Below are positions 45,086 through 53,439 of a DNA stretch of 64,000 nucleotides, piece after piece (positions within the stretch are counted from its first letter, which is position 1; every line of letters begins with the position of its first letter). A model generated the notes under the pieces. It saw only the letters and a program-made list of their open reading frames with translations, ran no database searches and had not been told where the DNA came from. The stretch lies in assembly GCA_018136815.1 (NCBI GenBank), contig CM030931.1:9048389-9112388 (forward strand), given 5' to 3'. Made by a program: the position numbers and the translations under genes. Source of the stretch: Isochrysis galbana. Taxonomy: Eukaryota; Haptophyta; Isochrysidales; Isochrysidaceae.

Positions 45086-45718
45086 TCAATCTTTACTACT
45101 TGGATTCGTGTCAGAGATTAATGGGTGCAAGAGTTCAAACTGGTATGGTAAACGTAGATCTGCATAAGATCCTTTATTATATTCCTTTATACGCAGTATA
45201 ACTGAGTCATGCAGAACACAAGATATGGGTTTACGATTTTGAATCACGGTTCCGAATGCAGTCATGATTTCGTCAAATGTACTGTTTACCGTGATTTCAC
45301 TTGCAAAATGGTAGAAGAATATTGCAGTTAAGAAGTGACCATTGTGCTTTATAACGTTTTCCATGTTTTCAGCATCTACCTGACATATTGCGTCAATTAC
45401 CTGATCTTTTTTTTCATTTGGTTGTGTGGTGTGATTATATAAAGTGTTGAGTGCAAATACGATGTGCCAAAACTTGACGGTTCTCAAAGGCGTATTAAAC
45501 ACCTCATACTTATCTAATTTAGACATACTCATCATTTCTTTATGCAAGTTGTTCTTTTTATTGTAAAGCAATTCAGAATAACCTTCTTTTTCATTATACT
45601 TACGCCTTGCTTCTTTATAATGCTCATATATCTTTTGGAAGAGATCCTTATTTTTAATTACCTTTTTTTTCGCGGTTTCATGTGGTGCAAGGACTCTTTT
45701 TGCGAGTTCGTGATTCAT
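45086..45718 (-). CDS. AT-rich ORF of unknown family, virus-like island
   Basis: 210-residue frame with a true ATG (45718), lysine/asparagine-rich and helical (KRVLAPHETAKKKVIKNKDL, YEHYKEARRKYNEKEGY, KFWHIVFALNTLYNH, HFLTAIFFYHFASEI). Codon use is strongly AT-biased, against about 65 percent GC in neighbouring genes. It has no introns and is only 31 nt from a divergent ATG at 45750. I do not recognise the family. Compactness, composition and lack of introns fit a large algal DNA virus or related mobile element integrated in the genome (inference). Confidence 0.6.
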   Translation of the reverse strand: MNHELAKRVLAPHETAKKKVIKNKDLFQKIYEHYKEARRKYNEKEGYSELLYNKKNNLHKEMMSMSKLDKYEVFNTPLRTVKFWHIVFALNTLYNHTTQPNEKKDQVIDAICQVDAENMENVIKHNGHFLTAIFFYHFASEITVNSTFDEIMTAFGTVIQNRKPISCVLHDSVILRIKEYNKGSYADLRLPYQFELLHPLISDTNPSSKD

Positions 45719-45749
45719 GTGTTTTTTGTGAACGAGTCGCTTCTCTGAT

Positions 45750-46225
45750 ATGGATCAAAAAAAGTTGCAGCTACTCAAGCGATCAAAGCCGAACGCAGGC
45801 ACTCGAACCACCATTGGGCGCGAGGGGTGTGTTTTTGTTCTTGTTGTTTCACTCCTAGTGCTGTGGAGTGTGCGCGCCAGATGGTCCGCTCCGACAATCC
45901 TCCACCCAAGTGCTTCTGTGGTACACAGCGTATGTGTATCAAGGATTGTGAGGATGATCTGTTTCTCTTCCGAAAGATGCGCTCTACCCCACTGAGTGCC
46001 ATCCACAAATCCATCAAAGAGAAGCGTGGTCAAGAGAGCGATTGCATCATCTGCTACTCCAAGCCTAAGAATATGGTCCTCTTCCCGTGCAAACATGTGT
46101 TTGGGTGTGAGACGTGCATCAACCAGCTAGTGCTGAATGCGGTGGAGAAAGGGGGGATGCAGAATTTCAAATGTGCTGTTTGTCGTTGTGTAGTCTCGAA
46201 GGTGGACAAGGTTTTCTTTTCTTAA
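45750..46225 (+). CDS. RING-HC finger protein in virus-like island
   Basis: The RING part is certain: residues encoded at about 46040-46205 read DCIICYSKPKNMVLFPCKH, then CETCINQL and CAVCRCVV, a C3HC4 RING as in IAP/MIB-type E3 ligases and in many large DNA viruses. ATG 45881 gives 114 aa. A longer product may have existed, because ATG 45750 starts a basic N-terminus (MDQKKLQLLKRSK) in another frame, and the RING frame is open back to about 45827 with an extra Cys-rich stretch (CFCSCCF). A frameshift may separate them. A RING E3 would ubiquitinate host or viral proteins. Intronless and divergent from the 45718 gene. Confidence 0.7.
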
Positions 46226-46259
46226 CGTTGTGTATGAAACCAGTAGAACATAACATCAC

Positions 46260-46769
46260 ATGATGGCACTGATCCACTCGTTGCTGGATTCAATCCCCAT
46301 TTCTCAAGGGATCAAGTATGAAAACATGCAATTTGCCATTACGGCGTTGTTGGTGAAGCTCCAAAGCATGGACTCTCTCACGAGGCGTCATCTCTTCATG
46401 ATATTATATATACACAGACTGCTACCAAAGTACACCAGACCCATTCAAGTGATGTTCGATGCGTTACTTGCCGCGTTGATTCCCAAACTTCCTAACGAGG
46501 TCCAAGAAACTCTGCCATCACCGGCACACGTGTTATTCCCTGATCAAGTGAAGATGATTATTAGCAGCCTGAGAAGAGAATGGATGAATGCATGCAAGCC
46601 CTTGTCTGATTACACCACCAACCCGATGTTGGATCAGATCGCATTCATCGATGAAGAGGACGAGAAGATCCTCAACTATCTGAATATATGTGAATGGGGG
46701 GAGGAGGCATCCCCAAAGACCAAGAAGATCATGATGCACGTTGGTCCTTTGCAAGAGTGCCACGTGTAA
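46260..46769 (+). CDS. AT-rich ORF, unknown, downstream of RING gene
   Basis: 169-residue frame, true ATG 34 nt after the RING stop, same strand. Mostly alpha-helical and hydrophobic-patterned (MALIHSLLDSIPISQGIKY, HLFMILYIHRLLPKY, MFDALLAALIPKLPNEV) with an acidic C-terminal part (FIDEEDEKILNYLNICEWGEE). No recognised motif or transmembrane segment. Tight spacing suggests it belongs with the RING gene to the same virus-like cluster. Confidence 0.6.
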   Translation: MMALIHSLLDSIPISQGIKYENMQFAITALLVKLQSMDSLTRRHLFMILYIHRLLPKYTRPIQVMFDALLAALIPKLPNEVQETLPSPAHVLFPDQVKMIISSLRREWMNACKPLSDYTTNPMLDQIAFIDEEDEKILNYLNICEWGEEASPKTKKIMMHVGPLQECHV

Positions 46770-46813
46770 ACCCCGTCACGACACACACTACTAGGCGTCC
46801 CGCAACTCGAGTT

Positions 46814-47398
46814 TCAGTCCACACTGCGGTGGAGTTCAATTATACGAAGAGGGGTCATCGAAGAGGCGTGAGTGCACGTGCTGCCACCTTTTGGACACAT
46901 CGTGAGCGGATCAACGGCACCCACGTCGAAGATCACGTACCCACAGGTTGGTATCCTCCATGCCCTGTCCAAACACCTTCGTCGTAGCTCTTCCTTGGTT
47001 TCGAAATCACTCATCAGCTTCTTGTTTTTCAACTTCGAGAGTATGGAGAGATCCGTTAAGTTGGCGGGTCTGTGGGTATCCTCTTCTGCTTGTTTCGGCT
47101 TGTTTCTGTCTGCGGGTATGGTCCTCTTCTGGTTGTGACAGAACTGCGCGGCGATGGGGTCCGGAATGTTGTCGCAGCTGTCGTTTCCTTTGATGCAGAT
47201 TTCTTCTTGTGTGTATAATGGGGGAGGATTCTGCTTTGTTTTCCACATTTTGTTTAGCACATCCTTATTACGTTGGTCTGCTTCTGAAATGAATGTCTTT
47301 GCGTCATTCTTGACGGTCTGGTATTCTCTCCCCAATTCTTGGATGAGTTGTTGCTTCCTTTGGATTGCTTCCTGGATGAGTCTTTGTCTCTCGTCCAT
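46814..47398 (-). CDS. AT-rich ORF, coiled-coil N-terminus, unknown
   Basis: 194 residues from ATG 47398. The N-terminus is a Gln/Lys/Glu helix (MDERQRLIQEAIQRKQQL, LGREYQTVKND) likely to form a coiled coil. The middle is polar and Pro-rich. Cysteines near the end (TCGYVIFDV, CPKGGSTC) may bind metal. It converges with the 46260-46769 gene, 44 nt apart. No family recognised. Confidence 0.55.
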   Translation of the reverse strand: MDERQRLIQEAIQRKQQLIQELGREYQTVKNDAKTFISEADQRNKDVLNKMWKTKQNPPPLYTQEEICIKGNDSCDNIPDPIAAQFCHNQKRTIPADRNKPKQAEEDTHRPANLTDLSILSKLKNKKLMSDFETKEELRRRCLDRAWRIPTCGYVIFDVGAVDPLTMCPKGGSTCTHASSMTPLRIIELHRSVD

Positions 47399-47440
47399 AG
47401 TCAATTCTTGATGTGTCGGTGCTTACTGTAGTGCTTACAA

Positions 47441-48107
47441 TTAATGAAAGACAACTTGTAGTTCCGACTTTCTTCTACACTGTCTACATATAGGCGTGAC
47501 GTCGGAGCGGAACACTAGTGGTGATTGAATGCTTTTCCATATCTTAGGGTCTGTGCGAAAACGTCTCACAGTAGAAAATGATGGATCTCCGGAGCGATCG
47601 CGGCCGTGGTGACTTCTTACTGGGTGTGCATTTTGTCTCAAGGTGGGCAATGGGGCTCTCAAATTTGGTATGGTTCGCACTCGCGGACGGATCAACTGCC
47701 TCCATGTGCGGTTGTCCACAACACACACTTGCACCATGGGACGTGCCAGTGCAGTACAAGGAGGGCAAATCATACAGTCCACCACACTCGCGTCTCGTGG
47801 ACTGATTGTGCCCGATGGGTACCACACCTTCTTGAAGTGCTCCCGTGGTACGTTGGGACCACAAACTGGAGCAATGTTTGCAATGGAGACCAACGAGACT
47901 CCCCGCCGTCCTCGGTGCCACAAAGCAGCCGAGTCCATTGAACCATGTTGTGCACTTTCCTCCTTTTCCCCTTGAAATCCAGCCAGAAAGCATCTGCATG
48001 CACGCTAGTTCATCTCGATCAGTGTCCATGTCAGACCAAAGTGCTGTGGGACTGGAGGAAAGTGCGCTTTTAGAGTGGTTTTGTGCCCGCGTAGCGTTTT
48101 CGTACAT
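47441..48107 (-). pseudogene. Possible frameshifted Cys-rich ORF in virus-like island
   Basis: Two overlapping minus-strand frames are open here. The one from ATG 48107 (187 codons) and the one ending at 47441 each carry protein-like stretches, the latter with VCGPNVPREHFKKVWYPSG and CxxC pairs (DCMICPPC, ICRQCRRK). Neither is convincing over its whole length, so a frameshift between them is likely. The motif gattgaatgctt inside (47523) is the seed of the minisatellite just outside the island. Confidence 0.35.
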
Positions 48108-48121
48108 AACGTTATGGCGAT

Positions 48122-48297
48122 GATTGAACGCTTCTCATCTGTGGTGGATGGTGGGGATTGAACGCTTCTCGTCTGTGGTGGAGGGTGGGGATTGAACGCT
48201 TTTTCATATGTGATGGATGATTGAATGCTTCTCGTCTGTGGTGGAGGGTGGGGATTGAACGCTTTTTCATATGTGATGACGATGATTGAATGCTTCT
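48122..48297 (+). repeat. Minisatellite of gattgaaygctt units
   Basis: Six starts at 48122, 48156, 48190, 48219, 48253 and 48284 (spacing 34, 34, 29, 34, 31). Two unit types alternate: one continues ctcgtctgtggtggagggtg and the other tttcatatgtgatg. It lies exactly between the virus-like island and repeat D. The units are nearly identical throughout, with no spacer, so this is a tandem repeat. Confidence 0.85.
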
Positions 48298-48309
48298 CGC
48301 CTGCCGCAT

Positions 48310-48690
48310 GCCGCATGGCGACGCGCCGCAGGGAGAGGGGTGGAGGAGAATGGAGAGAGGGAGAGGGGGGGATTTGCACCCCCCCCCGATGGAGTGCGGT
48401 AAGTAATGGGACCCGTTTGCGTAAGTAAACGGGCGGAGAGGGGCGGCTGGCGACAGGTGGGTGGGAGTGGGAGATGAGGGCAGGGAGAGGCTCAAGGCGC
48501 CTACGAGAACCTTTGTGGCAGGTATCTCGAGGCGCAGTCTTTTATTCCTCGAGGACCGCTCGCGGCGAGAGCTGTAAGGGCCGTTCCGCTTCATGGACGA
48601 GAGGACCCTCCCCCCCCCCCCCCCCCGGTGTTTTTCCCCGGTGAGTCGCCCGACGTAGGTCGGTCCGCCTCACTGGGTTTTCCCCCATTG
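48310..48690 (-). repeat. Repeat family D, minus-oriented copy
   Basis: Reverse complement of 9623-9985 with the same internal order, including a homopolymer at 48610-48627, the ggtgagtcgcccgacgtagg block and the cccgtttgcgtaagtaaacg inverted repeat. The edge toward the island is near gcgacgcgccgcagggag. Confidence 0.75.
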
Positions 48691-49787
48691 TAACTTGTAG
48701 GGAGTTAGGGTGTCGTGATAGTACCGGGCTAGTGGAAGTAGTGGTACTAACGCTCAGTTGTTTTAGTTATTAAGACCGCCGGGCCCGAAAGGGGCATGAC
48801 GGCGTCCGAAAAGGTGAAAAGTGGCGGCCATCATCATCCACTCTCACCCCCCCCTCTCTCACGCCCCTGCCCCTGGTCGAAGCAGTGTGCGCGACCTCTC
48901 CTCCCACGGGATTCCGCGAGAAGGAAACTGGGGGAGGGGGAAGGCATGTGGTAGCTTAGAATGGTAGTTAGGAGTAGCATAAGCACTTTGCCTCACTCCG
49001 TGCAAGCAGCGGCTCACCATCACCATCACCGTGAATCCCCGGCCGAGTGCAATGAAAGGTGCGCGGAGGAAGGGGCGAAAATCAGGTGGGGAGCTGCGGG
49101 GCTCGTTTGGGTTGACTTTGTATGTAGCACATCGCACGTCCAATCCCAACCAATCCCAATGGTGCTCTCACGGTTATGCAGTCGCGTTGCGTGCGGTCTT
49201 GGAGAGTTCACGGTTATGCAATCGCGTTGCGTGCGGTCTTGGAGATCTCATGACAACCACTGAATGATAGTAGTACAAAAGTATGGGCGCCGCATGAATG
49301 GCAAACTCGTTGTTGCAAAGTACGCAAGGCGCACATCGAAATAGGAACGGTTCTTTCCAATGCTTTAGATCAGGGGTCGGTCAGGGTATTCTTGCGATCG
49401 CCCCGCAAGCTAGCCCGACACGAATGTGCCACCCCCACAATCTGCCTGTTCCCTTGCATGCACCACCTGTTGTCGTGGTACGCTGACGGACGCAAACGCG
49501 GTAGATCAATCCTTCGCAAATGAGTGGGAATAGCAGTGGCACGATTTCATCAATTCCTGGTAGTCATGCAGAATCTCCTTGTAAGCCCGACCGTTCCCCG
49601 GAAACCATCCTTTCGTATCCATCGTCAAGGATGGGTAGCATGCTCTCACTCAGACTCTAGGCCACCTTGTTGATCAACGCATCGAGCAAACACCAAATCG
49701 ATCACGTCGCGTTCTATGCGTCCTCGGCAGCAATGGGCAGCATTACCTACCAAGATCGAGAACAACTGGCCTCCAAGGCTATGGCTT
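48691..49787. other. Intergenic / 3' flank of carrier gene
   Basis: No conserved frame. It contains gaccgccgggcccgaaaggg near 48774 (the first part also at 44218), a caccatcaccatcacc microsatellite-like patch near 49016, and the 40-bp tandem duplication at 49168-49247. 49300-49780 shows nothing recognisable. Confidence 0.4.
49168..49247 (+). repeat. Two tandem 40-bp units
   Basis: Units 49168-49207 and 49208-49247 (starting tcacggttatgca) differ at only about one to two positions, so the duplication is recent. Confidence 0.85.
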
Positions 49788-51497
49788 TCATTGGTACTTT
49801 TTGTAGAGGACCCGTAGCTGGTCCACGGCGATGAACATGGCGACAGTGTGCCCGCCACATCGGCCGTAATATGGCAAGAAGCCCGACCACAGCGAGAGTG
49901 CGCCACCGCTCTTCGCGACGGCGCCAATGGTTTGTATGGTTCCCGTGTATGGGAGCTTGCCCGTCGTCGGGTCAGGCGTCTGCAAGGAGGGAGGGGCCAC
50001 ATCGAAAGTATCGCAAATTGCACTGGGAATCCCTCTCGAGCCCACAAGCAGTGCATGACAAAGCCGCGCGCACTTGAAAGGCCATTCGGTTCTTGGCAGT
50101 CTCAAAAGGCATGGTGATGATCGAGTAGATCAAGCCGGCGCTCATGGACGCAGAGAACTGATTTGCAAGACCGGTGAGACCTGACGGACGACAGGGCCCA
50201 AAACTCAGACCGGGCGTGCCCAACTATGCGCACGTGTCGGTAGAGCTGGTGGAAATGGCTAAGGTGATGCGAACCAAGCGATCCGTAGAGCAGCTTGAAC
50301 TGGTCGTATGTCGCCACCTGCGTCCCACCCACAAGCATTGCTCGCATGACGAAGGGCTGAGATCCGCGATAAAAGGCACTCATGCCCTCCTCCCTCATGA
50401 TGCGGCTGCCCGCGTCAATTACCGACTTGTAGTTGCGCCTCTTGGCCTCCGGCTGCGAGGCGTCGTTCGACATCCGTACGAGGCACACCTATCGTGCGAG
50501 AGGGGTAGGTGAGCCTCGTCACACATCGGCGGCAGAGCTCAAGAGCAACAAGTGCCGCCGCAACTGCACACGTTGCAAGCGTGCAAGCCGATGCCAATGG
50601 CCCTTGACAGGTCGCGCCGGTGCGCACCTCGACCGGGCAGGAGATGAGCGCTGCGCAGCCACCGGCGGTGGCTGCGGTTAAGAAGCGCTGCGCAAAGTCG
50701 GTCTTGCGGTACTTGGCTAGCGCATCGCGGAACGTCTCGAACAGGCCATAGCGTGAGGTCGCATAGAAGACCTGCGGGTGTAGCCGGCCAGCGTCGCCAT
50801 GTGAGCATGGAGCAGTGAGGCGGGCGTTGTGTGATTGGGTATGATGCCGCACCAACTCCAAGTATCAACCCACCCATCCAATCATTTCACGTTGAACCTC
50901 CTTCCAACTCGTCCCCAGCCTCACGTGGAACCTCCTTTCCTATGCCCTTGTTGGAGGCAGCCCAAGCGCGGCACTGTTTGGAACGAGCCAACACCCTAAC
51001 CCATGGCTGTACCTCATGCCCAGCCCCGCCTACCCATTGCCTGACTTGTTTTGCAAACAGTCTGCGATTTGACCGCGTACCCTGGGCAGGCACTCTGCGC
51101 CAACACCTGCCGCCCTCCTCAGGGCCCTCAGCTGCCAAGGGCTGGCAAAACAGTGATCCGAAGCCCTCTCTCCCTCCTTTGCCAAGCTCAGCCGTGCACC
51201 CTACTCCGTGCATGACTTCCCCCCGCACACCGCGTCCAGCTCCCCTGGCGCCCTTACCTGCCGCAGGCACCCCGCGCCAAGCCCCGCATAGAGCGAGCCG
51301 AAGCCTTCCTTTGCGATGAGATCGGATGAGAAGGAGAAGAAGGACTTTGGGGCGGCTGCGGCCTCGCTCATCTGCGAGAGATTCATGCGGACGGCGAGCG
51401 TGTTGAAAGGGTGCACCACGATCCAACCGAGCACGCCGCCCAGCCCCGACGTCGTGAAGATGACTGACTTGCTCAGCGGCTTCTCGCTCGACGCCAT
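49788..51497 (-). CDS. Mitochondrial 2-oxoglutarate/malate-type carrier (SLC25)
   Basis: Inner-membrane antiporter of the SLC25 family, closest in motifs to the oxoglutarate/malate and plant dicarboxylate-tricarboxylate carriers. Five exons: 51497-51258, 50771-50628, 50488-50275, 50180-50074 and 49979-49788. All joins are in frame and give 298 aa, the usual family length. Repeat 1 reads GLGGVLGWIVVHPFNTLAVRMNL, ending LYAGLGAGCLRQ. Repeat 2 has ISCPVEVCLVRM and FYRGSQPFVMRAMLVGGTQ. Repeat 3 has YSIITMPFETAKNRMAFQ, then LSLWSGFLPYYGRCGGHTV. VCLVRMSND and PYYxRxGxHT are typical of the oxoglutarate carrier. In the first signature the usual acidic residue after Px is Asn (PFN) and the basic Lys is Ala, which would weaken the matrix salt-bridge gate. 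Intron 1 (486 nt) is unusually long. Confidence 0.9.
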
Positions 51498-51540
51498 CGC
51501 AACCTCTCTCCTCTCTCCTCTCTCTCCTCTCTCTCCGCGT
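51498..51540. repeat. Short CT tract upstream of carrier gene
   Basis: ctctcctctctcctctctct type tract on the plus strand (purine in the gene sense), starting within 5 nt of ATG 51497. It is the shortest of the promoter-proximal tracts. Confidence 0.7.
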
Positions 51541-51944
51541 GTATATCCATGTGCACAGGAGTTTTTGTAAATGTGAAAGAGAGAGAGACCTCCCGCTCCC
51601 CCCCTCACCTCTCCCCGCTCCCTTCTCCGTCTTCACCTCTTCCGTGACGATTTTATTTTTGTCTCGGGAAGAATCGTGTTCACGTGCTCTCATCACGTGG
51701 ACGAGTGGCGAGTAGACGATAGAAAGGGCAGAAAGAGCTCAAACAGGCTGGATTACTTTTACTACAATAGAAAGGGAAGGGGCAACCGACAGCACATCGC
51801 AGCCAGTACGCGCCAGCTACGCGAGGGATAATTGAGGGAGAGTCTTCGGTTGGTGACATCCTTCATCCTTCTCTCGAAGAGACTTCGTGATTCGTGATTC
51901 GTGTTCGTGATTTGTGGTTTGTGGGTTGGGGCCAAGTTGGGGTT

Positions 51945-52040
51945 AGGGTTTGTGGTTTGTAGGGCGGTCAAACAGGGCTTTTAACTTCTAAGGGTGAAAA
52001 TTCACTAAGTCAAGATTGAGGTTTTTATCGCGAGATCTTA
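51945..52040 (-). repeat. Repeat family F, copy 2
   Basis: Reverse complement of 40275-40380; tagggcggtcaaacaggg is the best conserved block. gttagggtttgtggtttg sits just outside. Confidence 0.55.
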
Positions 52041-52076
52041 GGATATGCTACTGGAAATGGGTATATTAGGCAGAAT

Positions 52077-52440
52077 CTAACTAAGTTTATACTTAGTTCA
52101 GCATGGGGGGGCGCCTCGCGTCCCCCCTCTCAGGCACCAATTCCCCTCCGGGGGGCCTGTCGGTCAACCCCAAGCTCTGCCTTCTGCCTTCTGGCATGAG
52201 CAGGGCATTCATCACAACAACCCAGACCCCCAGTGGGCGCGGGTCGCGAGTCGCACTCCCAGGCCCGCATGGGCCTGCTCTCGTACTGACTCCCCCCCCC
52301 ACCCCTGGTCGCCAGGCAGACAGGGGCCTCTGGGTGGCACCCAAGGCCAGCGAGGCGAGCGAGGGAGAGGAAGGGGGGGCCAGGGGCTGAGCCCCAGCCT
52401 CCACTGCCCCCTGAGCTGCCCTTGTCCCTTGTGTCGAACA
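52077..52440 (+). repeat. Repeat family B, copy
   Basis: Edge ctaactaagtttatacttag, mini-hairpin ggggggcgcctcgcgtcccccc, then cagacccccagtgggcgcgg and ggtcgccaggcagacagg. The match to 44225-44620 is strong in the second half and weaker before 52200. Confidence 0.7.
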
Positions 52441-52525
52441 TGCGATGACTACAGGCTCGTAGGCAGAGGGCCGTTCGATCGAGCCGGCAGCTGACGCGGC
52501 CGTAAAAGAGTCGTTGTTGGTTGCG
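52431..52525 (-). pseudogene. TE-like peptide relic, copy 2
   Basis: Minus-strand translation NDSFTAASAAGSIERPSA followed by YEPVVIACST, the same peptide as at 31821-31908. Similarity extends a little further upstream of the peptide (gcaaccaacaacgactc) and stops sharply after ACST. Repeat B begins right next to it. Confidence 0.5.
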
Positions 52526-52684
52526 GCTCGTAGCAAAAGCACTTGGCCTCGCTGAAAGACTCGCATAACAAGAAGCGTCGGCCCGAGGGAACTTACCATC
52601 TAAGAACGCGATCGATCACTATAGGTCATCTAAGAGGAACGCCGCGCACACAAAGCCAAGGGGCCATGGAACAACTCTAAAAAC

Positions 52685-52906
52685 AAACAGGTCACTCAGT
52701 GGCACAGGAGGGAGCGGAGAACACGCCGCTGAGGACAAGTGCACACAGCTCCGCTCGGACCCCCCACATATCCCGAGCCCCTAAGTAGAGCACGAGGGGA
52801 GTTGCCGCAAGGCGGGGAATGAGGGTGAGGAAGGGAAGGGGGCGTGGCTACGAATATGCGAGTCAGTGCCACGGGGGAGGCGAGAATATTAAAAGGTTTT
52901 TTTTTA
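52685..52906 (+). repeat. Repeat family A, copy
   Basis: gtcactcagtggcacagg, cctaagtagagcacgagg, GTTGCCGCAAGGCGGGG, ggcgtggctacg and terminal atattaaaaggtttttttt. It is immediately followed by a family C 3' end, so one may have inserted next to the other. Confidence 0.75.
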
Positions 52907-53010
52907 TCACTCGGACACCTGGCTCGTCAGGCATGGCGGGATTCCGGGACTGAAACGTTGTGTCCAATTAGCTAGTGGGGTTGGCTAGGATATTACTAGT
53001 ACATTAATTA
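52907..53010 (+). repeat. Repeat family C, 3' end only
   Basis: cactcggacacctggctcgt through tggggttggctaggatatta and cattaatta, nearly identical to 18766-18856. Confidence 0.75.
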
Positions 53011-53439
53011 CTATATAGTAGTAGTAGTAGTAGTATTACTACTACTATTATGTAACTGACTTGGTTGCCGCGCCAAACGAACTCACAATGAAGACATGTG
53101 TGCACAATAAATGAGGCAGATTCATAGAAGAAGCAGACGGGGGATATGATGAGGAGGTTGTCGCGCGTGAGAGGGGAGAATCACATGGTGTTGTAGCACA
53201 CACAAGGTTAGTAGCAATGTGCACGGGTTGCAAGTTCATGTGAAAGGTGAAAAGTACTCTGGCTATCGCTGCGAGCCCTCAAACTATGAGAAATGGGTGC
53301 AGCCAAGTCTGAGCATCGAGGATTAGGCCCCGGCAGTAGGTGCACATCCGAAGAAAGGAGGCACTGCCGCGCGCGTGGAGGGGGGGGGGGGGGGGGGCGA
53401 CACATCCGGCGAGCTGAGCTCAAGCACGCCTACATTGAG

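Larger units (their letters stand above)
51541..53439. other. Gene-poor gap made largely of repeats
   Basis: Copies of families F, B, A and C lie almost end to end (51945-53010), with a second copy of the TE-like peptide at 52431-52525. 53012-53050 is a (TAG)n/(TAC)n inverted simple repeat. 53050-53439 has no recognised gene; it is the 3' flank of the EF-hand gene and includes a G-run at 53380-53397. Confidence 0.5.

Noticed and set aside
48122-48297. CRISPR-like array (repeats of 29-34 nt with gattgaa motif)
   Set aside because: There are no unique spacers: units are contiguous and nearly identical, in a nuclear eukaryotic context, so it is a minisatellite.
50772-51257. Extra carrier exon in the long first intron
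   Set aside because: Some Pro-rich frames are open, but adding them breaks the SLC25 repeat between LRQ and VFYATSRYG.
51930-51960. Telomere-like gttagggtttg
   Set aside because: A single interrupted unit, not an array, inside a repeat flank.
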